Assembly: GCA_902800965.1 (NCBI GenBank)
Contig: CADCGK010000006.1
Span: forward strand, 1-64,000
Length of the DNA stretch: 64,000 nt
Direction: 5' to 3'
From: an uncultured Bacteroidia bacterium
Lineage (GTDB): Bacteria; Bacteroidota; Bacteroidia; Bacteroidales; F082
The notes under the pieces were generated by a model, which saw nothing but the letters and a program-made list of their open reading frames with translations, had not been told where the DNA came from and ran no database searches. A program made the translations under genes and the position numbers. Positions 9,193-19,100 of this stretch are shown here, piece by piece. Numbering within the stretch: position 1 is the first letter of the stretch; the number at the start of each line of letters is the position of its first letter.

Positions 9193-12100
9193 TTATCTTT
9201 CCACCCTCACCCTCATCCCGTCAGAATAGGCCGTAAACTCCGGCGCATATTGGCATTGGATCAAGGCGTAGCCGTTGCTAAGGTTGCCTTCCTTGGTGAC
9301 GAACATCGTGTATTCCAGCTGGTGCACACCCTTCGAGAGGAAGTCGATGAAGAACTCCATGTCGGTGTCGGTAGTGCTCTGGTAATAGCACATCCCGTCG
9401 CCGTAATGGTACCTTGAGATCACGTTCTCTGGTTCGAAGCCAGCGGCACGGAGGTCTTTCACGAAGACGAAACTCATATCTTGCGTGCTTTCGAAGGTGA
9501 GCTTCACGGTGAGCTTGTCGCCTACTTTCAAGGTGCGGTTGGCGATGGGGACGAGCAGCTTGCCTTTGTCGGTGACGGTTTCCACGAAGATCTCACGCTG
9601 GATCTTGAAGCCTGACTCGTCGCTCTTTACCTCGTCGATGGGCACGAAATACTGCCTGAAGAGTCCGCCCCAGACCAGGTGGTTGGTGGGGTTGTTGACG
9701 GTGAGGTGGCGCATATCCTCGGTGACTTCGTTGGCGTTCCAGCGGCGTTGGATGAAGCCGGTGCCGGCCTGTCCGCCTTCGGTGCTGATGGCCTTGCCGC
9801 TGAAGCTCAGGGTGACGTCCTTACCTTCCTCGAGCCAGTCGCTGCCGCGCATCAGCAGGGCGTAGATGGCGTCGGCGGTGGAAGAGGAGTTCTCCCACAT
9901 GTTGGTGCGTTTCTGGGTGAGCAGCCACACGCGCAGTTGGTCGAGCATCTCTTGGTCACCCTCAATCTCGGCGAAGGCCGCCATGATGTTGGCATGGGTG
10001 GCGATGTGGGAGATGAAGCTGAAGTACTTCTTCGGCCAGTACATGCCGATCTTGTCGTTTTTCTGGGCGCATTCCTTGAACGACTGGATGATGAGCTTGG
10101 CGGTCTTCTCATGGCCGTAACGGTGGAGCGCCAAAGCGGCATAAGAACGTTGGTTGAAGTCGAACGAAGTCCATTCTTTCTTGTTGTCCAACCGATCGAG
10201 GTAGTATTGCTTGGCGGTATTGAAGTCCTTGTCGGAGTTCTGCACCTCGAAGAAACTCAATCCATAGAGTTCCTGCAGGGTGAAGCTACCGATGCCCCAT
10301 TCCTTCTTGAGCCTTCTCATCTCGCGGTAACGTTCGGCGATGTCGCCTTCGATGAACCTGACGGCTTTCTCGCAGATACGTTGTGCCCTGCGCTGGTCAG
10401 CTTGGCTCATTGATTCCCATACGCCCATCTGCTTGAGGCGGCCGAAGCCAGTGAGGATGTATGAGGTGATATAGGGACTCTCGGGCATGCCGTCCATCCA
10501 GGGCCATCCGCCGTTATACTGTTGTTTCTTTTCGAGCAGGTCGAGGGTTGAGGTCTGTTGCTGCTTGAGGTTGTTGAGGTCGAAGAGGTTGGCGATGCGG
10601 GCGCGTTGTTCGCTCTCGCTCTTGGCTTCGAGCACCCAGGGGGTCTCTTGCAGCATGATGGCCTTTAGGTCTTGGTCTTTCTCGAGTTGCGACAGCAGTG
10701 CGTCGGGGGTCTCGATCTGCCATCTCTTGATGTAAGCCAGCAGGTTCGGGATATGGTCAGCGATATAGGCTGAGAGGCTGTTGGCATAGAAGGCGTAGAA
10801 GGCGGTTTCGGGACGGTCGGTCTTGACGTTGGCGAGGTAAGGCAGCGATTGCACGGCGTACCACACGGGGTTGGTGCTGAAGTTCAGCATCAGGGCGTAG
10901 TCGCGTTCATGGCTGTTGGGGTTGGCGATGGCCTCGAAGTCGAAGGTCTTCTCGGTCTCTGCCTTTACTGTGATGGGCAGGGTCTGGGTAAGGAAGATCT
11001 CGCTGCTGAGCACGGGCATGAGGTGTTGTTCGGCATCGCTGAACTGTCCTGCGTAGGCGGTGAAGCGGAAGGCCAGCAGGTTGAGGTCGTATTGGGCGGC
11101 CACCTTCCATCTGACTTCCTTGCTTCGACCGGGAACGATCTCCTGCATGTTGACGACGGCATCGGTCTTGATGAGGTCGAGGGGCTTCATGGTGGTGGCA
11201 TCGAAGATCTCGAGCTTGGCTTTGGGCGTCACGGCTTCGTCGCCGGTGTTGATGACGTTGGCGACAAACCAGAGCTCGTCGGTGTCGTACATGTATCTCG
11301 GCATGTCGGCCATGATCATGACGGGCTTGGAGGCCTTGAACTCGTATTCCTTATAGCCGGTCTTGTTGTCCTTGGTGTAAGCCAGCATCATGAGTTTCCA
11401 GCGTGTAATGGCGTCGGGCAGGGTGAAGCTGAAGGTGCTTGTCCCGTCGTCGTTGGTGCGCAGGTTGGGGAAGAAGAAGGCCGTCTCGTTGAAGTTCTCG
11501 CGGAGGGCGGGCTCAGTGTCTTGATTGGGCTGGGCTTGGGTGCCTTGTTCTTGTTTGGCAATCTCTACATTGGCTTCTGCAGCCTGTTCTGTGTCATCTG
11601 CGGCTGCTAAATTGGTGGAGATTGTTGCTGGACTGGCTTCATCCATGACCATTTCTTCTTCCAGCACCATACCTTTGGCGAGCGGTGCGATGCCGCCTAC
11701 ACTCATGTTTCTGTAATAACGTGCGATGATCAGGAGGAAGGGGAAGTCGGAAGGCAGTTCGTAGTTGAACAGGCCAATGAAGCGGAAGTAGTCCACATCC
11801 GAGGAAGAAGAGATGAAATGGTGTCCGTCATAGCCGAATCTACGGCTGCTAACGCCGTTGGGTTTCATGTCGAAGCTCCAGTAATTGGAAGCGAAGGCGT
11901 CGAGGGCTGCGTCGTACATGCCGGCCAGCAGTGCCGAGGCGGTATTCTTGCCTTGATAGTCCTTGACGTTGACGGTCCAGGTCTCTTCGCCGCCAGGGCT
12001 GAGCTTGTCGCGCATGGTGGCCAAGCTGACGTTGAGGTCGAGGTTCTTGTAAGGGACGCTGATGTTTTGGTTTTTGATGTTATAGGTGTTTTCCTTGACG

Positions 12101-15100
12101 AAAGCGGTCTTGAGGCAGAGACCTCCGCGGTCTTCTTCCTTGACGTTGTAGGTGATGGTCTTGACCTCGTCGTTGAGGGTGATCCATTCTTCCATACGCA
12201 CTTCGTTGCCATGCATCAGTTGCACCCAAATACTGACATTTTTGGCTGAGCTGCCGATGGAGGTGCGGAACACGTCGCCAGGCTGCACAGAGGTCTGGTC
12301 GGTCTGGTACCAGGTCATCGACTTGTAAGGCATGGTGCGGGCGTCTTTCTGATAGATGCTGAACTCCTTGGCGGTAACGGCCAGCGGGTCGTCGAGGCTC
12401 TTGAGCTCGATATAGTATTTGCCGGGTGTCAGCGGCTTCTTGCCGGGATAGAAAGAGGTCTTCTCATTGATTTCCACTTCGTCTTCAAAGACAAGGGTCT
12501 TGTGCTGCATCTTGTAGTTGTTGCCATTGAAGTTGAAGCTGGGGAACTTGGCTTTGAGCTCTTTGTCGCTGAGCACCTGTCGGTCGAGGGATATGGTTTG
12601 TCCGTTGGCTTCGAAGTAGTTGATGCCATCCGAATCGTCGAAGCGGTAGATGAGGCGTTTCACACGGGTCTTGGCGGGTTGTCCGTTCATGTTGACCACC
12701 TCGATGTTGTAGGTGTTGATGGCAGACATCTCGATCAGGCTCGGGATGTTAGTGCTGATGGCGACTTCGTTATAGCCGGCACGGAGGTAGTGGGTGTCGC
12801 TATGGGTCTCGCCCTGGGCGCTGGTGGCTGTGACTTCGATCTCGTAGGTAAACACGGGTTGCTGTGAGGGCTTAGTCTTCAGTGAAGGCTTGAGGTTGAA
12901 GGTGATGTGGAACTTTCCACTCTCGTCGGTGCGGCCTTTGCCGTAGGCGATCTGTTCGTCTTCGACAGGTGGGTACCACCACCACCAGCAGCGCCACGGG
13001 AAGCTGGTCTTGCGCACCACGCGGTAGCTGTACTCGACATCGTCGAGGCCGAAGCCTGCCAAGGCGCTGACATTACCAGTGACGGTGACGTCTTCGTTGA
13101 GCTTATATTGTTCTTTGACTTTCTCGAAGCCGATCTCGAAGGTGGGACGTTTGTATTCTTCCACTTGGATGTGGGCGCTGCCGTGATTGCCTTGGAGGGT
13201 AAAGGATCCGTTCAGCAGGTTGGTGGGGATGACAAACGATCCGCTGAAGCCACCATATTCATCGGTGGTGAACTTGGCCGAGCTGATCTCTTGCCAGTTG
13301 GCATCCTTGAAACGGATGGTCTCTGTGCCATTGGTGATCAATGACTTGCGGTCGCCATCGTGATGTGTTATGATGCCTTTGAAATACACCGTCTGTCCTG
13401 GCCGGTAGATGGCGCGGTCGGTAAAGATGGTGGTGATGTCACGCACGTAGCTATTGCCTGGCAATTGGGGAAGGTTAAAAGAGCTATTTGACAACAAGAC
13501 GTCCTTGCCTTTCCTCAGCGTGATCTGGAAAGTGGTGATGCCGCTGTTGTTCTGTGCCAGACCGTTTTTGTCGGTCTTCAGTGTTTTATGGATGACGGTT
13601 TCGTATTTCTTTTTCTCATAGTTGTATTTCTCGCTGATGATTTCTACGGTTGCATCTTGGACGGGCTGACCTGTCTTGCGGTCGAGGACCACAATGTCGA
13701 GGACGCCGGGGAAGCTGCCGTTGGTGACGAAACTCAAGGCTGAGACTTGGAAGGCAATCATGGTGGTGTAGCTAGGTTTCGCTTTGTTTTCGGTCTTGGC
13801 CACAAAATAGTATAGTCCTGCGTCAAGGGCTGGCATTGCGATGAGGGTGGAATGGGTCCGGTAGTCGGTCTCGGCGGGAAGGTCGGGCACCAGTTGTCCC
13901 ACTGGTGTCTTTTTGTCTAGGGCTTTCAGAATTTCGTCTTTGTAAAGCCTATTGAATTCCTTCAGTTCTTTTTCGGTGATGCTGTAAACCAGCAGCTCGG
14001 GGTGTTCGACGTTTCGGTATTCAAGCACCACGGGGATGTCCTCTCCAGGCAACTGCACTTGGTTGAATGCAACGTTGACGTAAGGTGCGGTGATATGCTC
14101 GATGGTGCGTTTGCAATAATATGTATTCTTCTGGTAGTCTGCGACGGTTTTTTGGCAGAGCTCCAGCGCTTTGCGGTAATTGTCGAAGAGGCTGCTGTCG
14201 TTGGGGTTGTTTTCATATTGAGTAACCAGGCTGGAGGCATAGGCATAGACGAAGTGGGGATAGAAGTTGTTGCCTTTGTTGGCATCCATCAGGGAGAGCA
14301 TGGCTTTCTGGTATTTCTCGACATCATCGAGGATGCCATCGACGAACTCGTATCTCTTGTAGTTGTTAAAGAGTGCGCATTCTTGATTGTCCTTCATGTT
14401 GAAGCCGATGAGCTGTTGGAAAATCTTCAGGCATTTGATGATGGGCTTGTCGCTATCGCCCAGGTCGGCTTTGACAAAGTCCTTGTCTTCGAGCCACCAG
14501 AGTTCCGTGTTCCAAGCGGGATCGAGATCGTCGGCCGTTTGGGATTCACTGTAGTGTTTGGCGACGCGGTGGAAGAGGAAGTCGAACATGGTGGGTTCAT
14601 ATTCCACATAGTTATCATGGTTTTTCTCGAAGAGGCAGAGGTAATCTTTGGTGTCGGCCTCTTGCAACTGCTTGACGGGCTTGAGGGCTTCGGCATAATG
14701 CTGGTCGATCAAGTCGAGGAAAGTCTGTTTGTCCCAATATTTCATCTCCTTGGAGCTTATGTCGCCATCAATAGCCAGGTTTTCCACGATGGTATATTCG
14801 TTCTCCTGTAGATAGTTGCCATAAACCTCAGCGATTTGGCAATGGAGGACGGCGCGCGACACTTCGTCGAGGGTTTCGAGTTTGCTGTTCGCGTAAGCAA
14901 GGTAAGCTTGTTCGGGTTCATCTTCGATGGTTTGGTTCATCACTTTCAGCCGATAGAGGATGGTCTTCAGCAACTGGATGTCGTTATGGTCCTTCAAGGC
15001 CTTTCCCTCGATTTCGTTCAGCACTTTTTCGGCGGATTCGGGAAGGGAGTTTTTAAGGTGTTCTTCGAATTGCTTCCACATGGTTTCGTATTTTTCAGTA

Positions 15101-15189
15101 GGTTTTACTTCTTTTGTTTTCAGTTTGAAGGAGAGCAAAGTTGTTGCAGCCAACAGCAGAGCGGCAATGATGACAATGTATCGTTTCAT
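9193..15189 (-). CDS. Alpha-2-macroglobulin family protein lacking the thioester motif
   Basis: A 1,998-residue envelope protein with an N-terminal hydrophobic signal or anchor (residues 5-21) and no lipobox cysteine. The MG2-type motif RAIYRPGQTVYFKG lies near residue 595. The A2M core region (WKLMMLAYTKDNK, then YMYDTDELWFVANVINTG) starts near 1265. The alpha-helical thioester-type domain follows (about 1430-1780). Where family members carry CxEQ before the xxxYANSL helix, this protein has R1459-P-E-T1462, so Cys and Gln are both gone and covalent protease trapping is not expected. Bacterial A2Ms are thought to inhibit proteases in the periplasm or on the surface. Length matches the Bacteroidetes long form. 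ATG at 15187-15189 follows a good promoter. The gene is divergent from the polyprenyl synthetase. Confidence 0.93.
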   Translation of the reverse strand: MKRYIVIIAALLLAATTLLSFKLKTKEVKPTEKYETMWKQFEEHLKNSLPESAEKVLNEIEGKALKDHNDIQLLKTILYRLKVMNQTIEDEPEQAYLAYANSKLETLDEVSRAVLHCQIAEVYGNYLQENEYTIVENLAIDGDISSKEMKYWDKQTFLDLIDQHYAEALKPVKQLQEADTKDYLCLFEKNHDNYVEYEPTMFDFLFHRVAKHYSESQTADDLDPAWNTELWWLEDKDFVKADLGDSDKPIIKCLKIFQQLIGFNMKDNQECALFNNYKRYEFVDGILDDVEKYQKAMLSLMDANKGNNFYPHFVYAYASSLVTQYENNPNDSSLFDNYRKALELCQKTVADYQKNTYYCKRTIEHITAPYVNVAFNQVQLPGEDIPVVLEYRNVEHPELLVYSITEKELKEFNRLYKDEILKALDKKTPVGQLVPDLPAETDYRTHSTLIAMPALDAGLYYFVAKTENKAKPSYTTMIAFQVSALSFVTNGSFPGVLDIVVLDRKTGQPVQDATVEIISEKYNYEKKKYETVIHKTLKTDKNGLAQNNSGITTFQITLRKGKDVLLSNSSFNLPQLPGNSYVRDITTIFTDRAIYRPGQTVYFKGIITHHDGDRKSLITNGTETIRFKDANWQEISSAKFTTDEYGGFSGSFVIPTNLLNGSFTLQGNHGSAHIQVEEYKRPTFEIGFEKVKEQYKLNEDVTVTGNVSALAGFGLDDVEYSYRVVRKTSFPWRCWWWWYPPVEDEQIAYGKGRTDESGKFHITFNLKPSLKTKPSQQPVFTYEIEVTATSAQGETHSDTHYLRAGYNEVAISTNIPSLIEMSAINTYNIEVVNMNGQPAKTRVKRLIYRFDDSDGINYFEANGQTISLDRQVLSDKELKAKFPSFNFNGNNYKMQHKTLVFEDEVEINEKTSFYPGKKPLTPGKYYIELKSLDDPLAVTAKEFSIYQKDARTMPYKSMTWYQTDQTSVQPGDVFRTSIGSSAKNVSIWVQLMHGNEVRMEEWITLNDEVKTITYNVKEEDRGGLCLKTAFVKENTYNIKNQNISVPYKNLDLNVSLATMRDKLSPGGEETWTVNVKDYQGKNTASALLAGMYDAALDAFASNYWSFDMKPNGVSSRRFGYDGHHFISSSSDVDYFRFIGLFNYELPSDFPFLLIIARYYRNMSVGGIAPLAKGMVLEEEMVMDEASPATISTNLAAADDTEQAAEANVEIAKQEQGTQAQPNQDTEPALRENFNETAFFFPNLRTNDDGTSTFSFTLPDAITRWKLMMLAYTKDNKTGYKEYEFKASKPVMIMADMPRYMYDTDELWFVANVINTGDEAVTPKAKLEIFDATTMKPLDLIKTDAVVNMQEIVPGRSKEVRWKVAAQYDLNLLAFRFTAYAGQFSDAEQHLMPVLSSEIFLTQTLPITVKAETEKTFDFEAIANPNSHERDYALMLNFSTNPVWYAVQSLPYLANVKTDRPETAFYAFYANSLSAYIADHIPNLLAYIKRWQIETPDALLSQLEKDQDLKAIMLQETPWVLEAKSESEQRARIANLFDLNNLKQQQTSTLDLLEKKQQYNGGWPWMDGMPESPYITSYILTGFGRLKQMGVWESMSQADQRRAQRICEKAVRFIEGDIAERYREMRRLKKEWGIGSFTLQELYGLSFFEVQNSDKDFNTAKQYYLDRLDNKKEWTSFDFNQRSYAALALHRYGHEKTAKLIIQSFKECAQKNDKIGMYWPKKYFSFISHIATHANIMAAFAEIEGDQEMLDQLRVWLLTQKRTNMWENSSSTADAIYALLMRGSDWLEEGKDVTLSFSGKAISTEGGQAGTGFIQRRWNANEVTEDMRHLTVNNPTNHLVWGGLFRQYFVPIDEVKSDESGFKIQREIFVETVTDKGKLLVPIANRTLKVGDKLTVKLTFESTQDMSFVFVKDLRAAGFEPENVISRYHYGDGMCYYQSTTDTDMEFFIDFLSKGVHQLEYTMFVTKEGNLSNGYALIQCQYAPEFTAYSDGMRVRVER

Positions 15190-15207
15190 GATGAAAATTA
15201 TTTAGGA

Positions 15208-15238
15208 CAAAGATACATGAATAACAAAAAGCGTGCAA
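15208..15238 (-). promoter_or_regulatory. Promoter of alpha-2-macroglobulin gene
   Basis: On the minus strand TATCTTTG (15208-15215) matches the Bacteroidota -7 consensus. A TTG lies at 15236-15238 with a 20-nt spacer, giving a short leader of about 15 nt before ATG 15189. Confidence 0.7.
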
Positions 15239-15249
15239 AATTATTTTAT

Positions 15250-15257
15250 TACTTTTG
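15250..15257 (+). promoter_or_regulatory. -7 box 5 nt before polyprenyl synthetase start
   Basis: TACTTTTG matches TAnnTTTG and is followed by GCA. Only 5 nt separate it from ATG 15263, so the predicted transcription start falls at or near the start codon. No clear -33 TTG is visible. Confidence 0.6.
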
Positions 15258-15262
15258 CAGTC

Positions 15263-16054
15263 ATGAAAAACGAATTGGAAGCTTTCGAGGTGGCATTCAG
15301 CGAAGTCCTGTCGAGCGAAGTCGTGTCGATGAACAGGATTTTGGGCTATATTGCCTCGGTCAAGGGCAAGCGGCTGCGCCCGAGGCTGGTGTTCTTGACG
15401 GCAAGGCTATTTGGTGAGCCCAATGAAACCACGATGAGGACGGCGCTGTTTGTGGAAATGTTGCACACTGCCACGTTGATACACGATGATGTGGTTGACG
15501 GCTCTGAATTCCGCCGGGGACAGCCATCGGTGAATGCCCAATGGGACACCAATACGGCGGTGCTGACGGGGGACTATCTGCTTGCCAAAGCCATGTCGTT
15601 GCTTTCTGGGCCTTCTGATTATCCTATTTTAAATGAGATGCTTAAGGTTGCCATGAAGATGAGCGAGGGGGAGATCTTGCAGAACGGAAAACTGAGTACG
15701 GAGAATGAGAAGGCTATCTATTTAGAGATTATAGAGCGTAAGACGGCGCAGTTGATTCGAGCCTGTTGTTTGGGCGGGGCGATGACGGTGCTTGAGGAGA
15801 AGGCAGAAGAAAGAAGACAGAAGTTAGAATTGGTAGGGGAGTTTGGGCTTAACCTGGGTTTGGTGTTCCAGATGAGGGATGACATTCTGGATAACGACGA
15901 TGATTTGGCAACCGCTATAGCTGAACAGCAGTTGCCATTATATTTGGATAAGGCTTTGAAAGGTTTGGACGCCTTGGCCCCCATGGTGAAAGATCAAGAA
16001 GCTTGGGCGCAACTAAGGGAATTGACGGTGTTTTGCGCTGAACGCAACCATTAA
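15263..16054 (+). CDS. Polyprenyl synthetase family protein, shortened
   Basis: Trans-isoprenyl diphosphate synthases condense isopentenyl diphosphate onto an allylic diphosphate to make the quinone or carrier-lipid side chain. The substrate-binding Asp motifs are present: HDDVVD (D75, D76, D79) and FQMRDDILD (D206, D207, D210). KGKRLRP and GQPSVN are also typical. At 263 residues it is about 60 shorter than the usual 320-325. The segment after the second Asp motif that normally reads GKPxGxDxxEGKxTLP is absent, and the chain goes almost directly to the final helices. Residues 181-190 are encoded by a 7-bp repeat array. Start MKNEL is chosen over an ATG 30 nt upstream because that one precedes the -7 promoter box. 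Activity is uncertain. Confidence 0.85.
   Translation: MKNELEAFEVAFSEVLSSEVVSMNRILGYIASVKGKRLRPRLVFLTARLFGEPNETTMRTALFVEMLHTATLIHDDVVDGSEFRRGQPSVNAQWDTNTAVLTGDYLLAKAMSLLSGPSDYPILNEMLKVAMKMSEGEILQNGKLSTENEKAIYLEIIERKTAQLIRACCLGGAMTVLEEKAEERRQKLELVGEFGLNLGLVFQMRDDILDNDDDLATAIAEQQLPLYLDKALKGLDALAPMVKDQEAWAQLRELTVFCAERNH
15805..15832 (+). repeat. Heptad repeat array inside polyprenyl synthetase CDS
   Basis: Four consecutive 7-mers: agaagaa, agaagac, agaagtt, agaattg. The unit matches the intergenic array at 29882. It encodes AEERRQKLEL. Confidence 0.55.
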
Positions 16055-16088
16055 AAAATTGAGACGCGCTTTGGCGCGTCTCAATTTT
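16055..16088. terminator. Bidirectional intrinsic terminator
   Basis: A 15-bp perfect stem (16055-16069 with 16074-16088), loop TTTG, GC-rich at the top (ACGCGC/GCGCGT) with A-run and T-run flanks. It lies between convergent genes and can serve both strands. Confidence 0.85.
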
Positions 16089-16101
16089 CGATTTTCAATT
16101 T
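16081..16101 (-). repeat. Heptad array (ttgaaaa family) at oxidoreductase 3' end
   Basis: Three 7-mers on the plus strand: tcaattt, tcgattt, tcaattt. The reverse complement has the same unit as the array before gatE (36523). It overlaps the terminator and reaches the stop codon of the minus-strand gene. Confidence 0.5.
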
Positions 16102-19100
16102 ACTTGAAGGCGTTCTCGCTCAAGCCTTTGCCACTCAAGGCAAGATCCTTCATGTAGCTTGGGACTTCCTTGCCAAGGTATTTATCGACGTATAGCTTGG
16201 AGAGGTATTGGCCGAGCATGAAGCCGTGGCCGCGGAGACCTGTCAGCATGCCGACTTCCGGGTCGACGATGTAGCGTGGCTCCATGTAGTAGCCTGCCCA
16301 CACTGCGTGGAAGCCCACGGAAGCAAGCTCTGGGATCCAGTCGGCGAACACTTCGGAGCAGATCTCGAGGAATTCCTTGCTGTTGTATTTCAGGTTCTGA
16401 CGGGCTTCGAAGGCATCGCAGTCGGGTGAGGCGCAGCCGATGACCTGACCAGTATGCAAGAACTGTTGGCCATAGACGGCGCTGAAGCCCTTATAGTGTC
16501 GGCGGTCGATGATCATGTCAAGTGAGTCGCCGTTGGCGCCCAAGTTGGGTAGACGACGGGTGATGAAGGCTTGGTGCTTGACGGGATACAGCTGCGTGTC
16601 GATGCCGAGCATGTCGGTGAACTTCTCGGCGCCCCAGCCCATTGAGTTGACGAAGTGGTCGCAGGTGAACTCCACAAACTGTTTGTCGTGAGTATGGACG
16701 AGGGCCACGTATTTGTCGCCGCTCTTCTGCACGAACACCAGCTCGCAGTCTTCCATCAGACGGCCGCCGTGTTCGATGGCGATGCCGCGGATGTAGTCGA
16801 TGGTACGTCCTGGGGTGGCCTGCCAGCAGTTCTTCGAGATCAGGGCGTGGCTATAGACGTTGCTATCCATGTTCCACAGCGGGGAGATCTCCTTACGGAA
16901 GTCCTTCTTGTCGATCATGTAGGCGTCGCTCCAGGCACGTGAGGCGTCGAGGGCCTTGTAGGTGGCGTCGTCGTGGACGAGGTTCACGTAACGCGTCAGT
17001 TTGAAGTCGATGTTATGGACGGCTTGGATGCTCTTGAAGATCTCGAGGTTATGGTTGGCAATGTCGGCGATGTCGGGGTTCGAGAAAGCCGGACGTCCGC
17101 CAGCGATGCAGCGCCATGAGGAGCCGCGGTCGTAGTTGACCAGCACGGGTTTCTTGCCTGCCTCAGCGAAATAACGGAAGGCGCCGCTACCAGCGATGCC
17201 GCCGCCTGCAATGAGCACCTCAACGGTCTCTTTCTTCACATCGTTACCCGTCTGGAACACGAAGGTCTCCTTACGGTTGGGCTGATACACGTCGCCTAGG
17301 GTGACCTGATTGGCCAAAGGAGCACGAGGTGATGACTCGCCTACGACCTCAATGCCATAGCCACGCAGGATCTGTTTGGCTCTCGACACGCAGCGCTTGC
17401 CACGGCAGGGACCCATGCCCATACGGGTGATATGCTTGAGCTCATCGACGGAGATGAATTTGCGGTCGCCGATGACATTGAGGATGGTCTTCAGATCCAC
17501 ATCCTCGCAATGGCACACGTAGGCATCTTCAGTGGTGACGGTGGCTGCTGTCTTTCCAGGCATCGGGTCAAGCATCATGAGACGCAATGGTTTTGGATAA
17601 CGTTCTTTCAGGATGAATCCCTTGATATCCGTCATCACGGGCAGTTCTGTTCTCCACTTAGCGTTATCGACTTTCACGCGAACGACATGCGTCTTGTTGG
17701 GCTTGCGCATCACCTTCTCAATGATACCATCGCAGAGGATGGTGCCGTCGTTGTCAACAAGATAGGCCTCTTTGCCCTCTTCCACGTCATATTCGACCGG
17801 TAAGTAAACCACGTTCTTGTTGAGGTCGTAGCCGAAGATGGCCAGGCCAGGGCAGTGGTTCACGCACTGCATGCAGCCGATACACTTGTCGTAATCGACA
17901 ACAGGTGTGGTGTTGGTTGAAGCCTTGGTAATGGCACCTTGCGGGCAGCTAAACGAGCATGGGTTGCAGGCGAACCCGTAGAGGCAGTCGAGTTGCACGA
18001 AAGGTTTGGCCTTCATGCGCTCTTTGCTCGGGAGGTTGGGCTCTTCGAGGATGCGCACAGGACGTTGTTGTGAGTCGATATACTGTCTCGAAACCTCGAG
18101 GTATTCGTCGTAGTTGTAGCGCACGCCAAGGTTTTGGGCCACCTCGAAGGCGGCTTGTTTGCCACGGAGCACGGCGCTGGTGCCTTCACCGATGCGGACG
18201 GCGTCGCCGCAGCCGTAGGTGTTGAGGCCGAAGACCTGCTTGCCCTTGGTGAGGATCTGGTCATCGGGAATGAGGCCGGTGCAGATGTTAATGATGTCGA
18301 TATCGTCGATGATCTTCTCAGTACCCGGAATGGGCTTGAAGTTCTTGCATTCGGCGATGACAGCACCCACGATGCCGGTATGGTCCTCATTCGGGATGGC
18401 TTTCAGCAGCACATGCGAAGTCATGATCGGGATACCCAGACGACGCACACGATTAGCCTGTACAGGGAAGCCTCCTTCGTGGTCCATACCTTCGATGATA
18501 GCCTTGATGGTGGCCCCGGCTTGCATGCCTTGGTACGAGGTCAGGTAGCCGATGTTGCCGGCACCCACGGTAAGGACCTTTTTGCCCAGCAGTGTATGCT
18601 CTTGGTTCATCATCTTTTGGAAGACGGCCGCGGTATAGACACCTGGTACATCGTCATTTTCGAAGGTCGGCATGAAAGGCACGGCACCTGTGGCCACCAC
18701 AAGATGTTCGGCATCCAGGTAGCTGATTTCCTGAGTGACGACGTTCTTCAGTGCGATACGTTTGCCTTCAAGGATGTCCCAAACGGTAGTGTTCAGCAGG
18801 ATGCCTTCGTGGTTGTCACCCGCCAGCGTCTTGGCGATGTCGAAGCCGCGCATGCCGCCGAATTTTTTCTCCTTCTCGAAGAAGAAGAATTGGTGCGTCT
18901 GCATGTTGAACTGTCCGCCGATGTTGGCGTTGTTATCGATGACCATGTTGGCGATGCCAAGTTCGCGGAGCTTCTCGCGGCAGGCGAGACCGGCAGGACC
19001 TGCACCGATGATGGCAACGGTAGTCTTGTAGATTTTGAGGTTAGAGGTGAGAGGTGAGAGGTGAGAGGTGGCTGGCGTCTGTAATGATTTCTCACCTTTA

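Noticed and set aside
10849..11610. 253-codon plus-strand frame inside the alpha-2-macroglobulin gene
   Set aside because: Its Gly/Val/His-rich composition is typical of antisense reading; the opposite strand is a clear full-length family member.
18134..19057. 307-codon plus-strand frame antisense to the oxidoreductase
   Set aside because: The minus strand has intact FAD and Fe-S motifs over the same bases, and the antisense frame has no promoter or family likeness.
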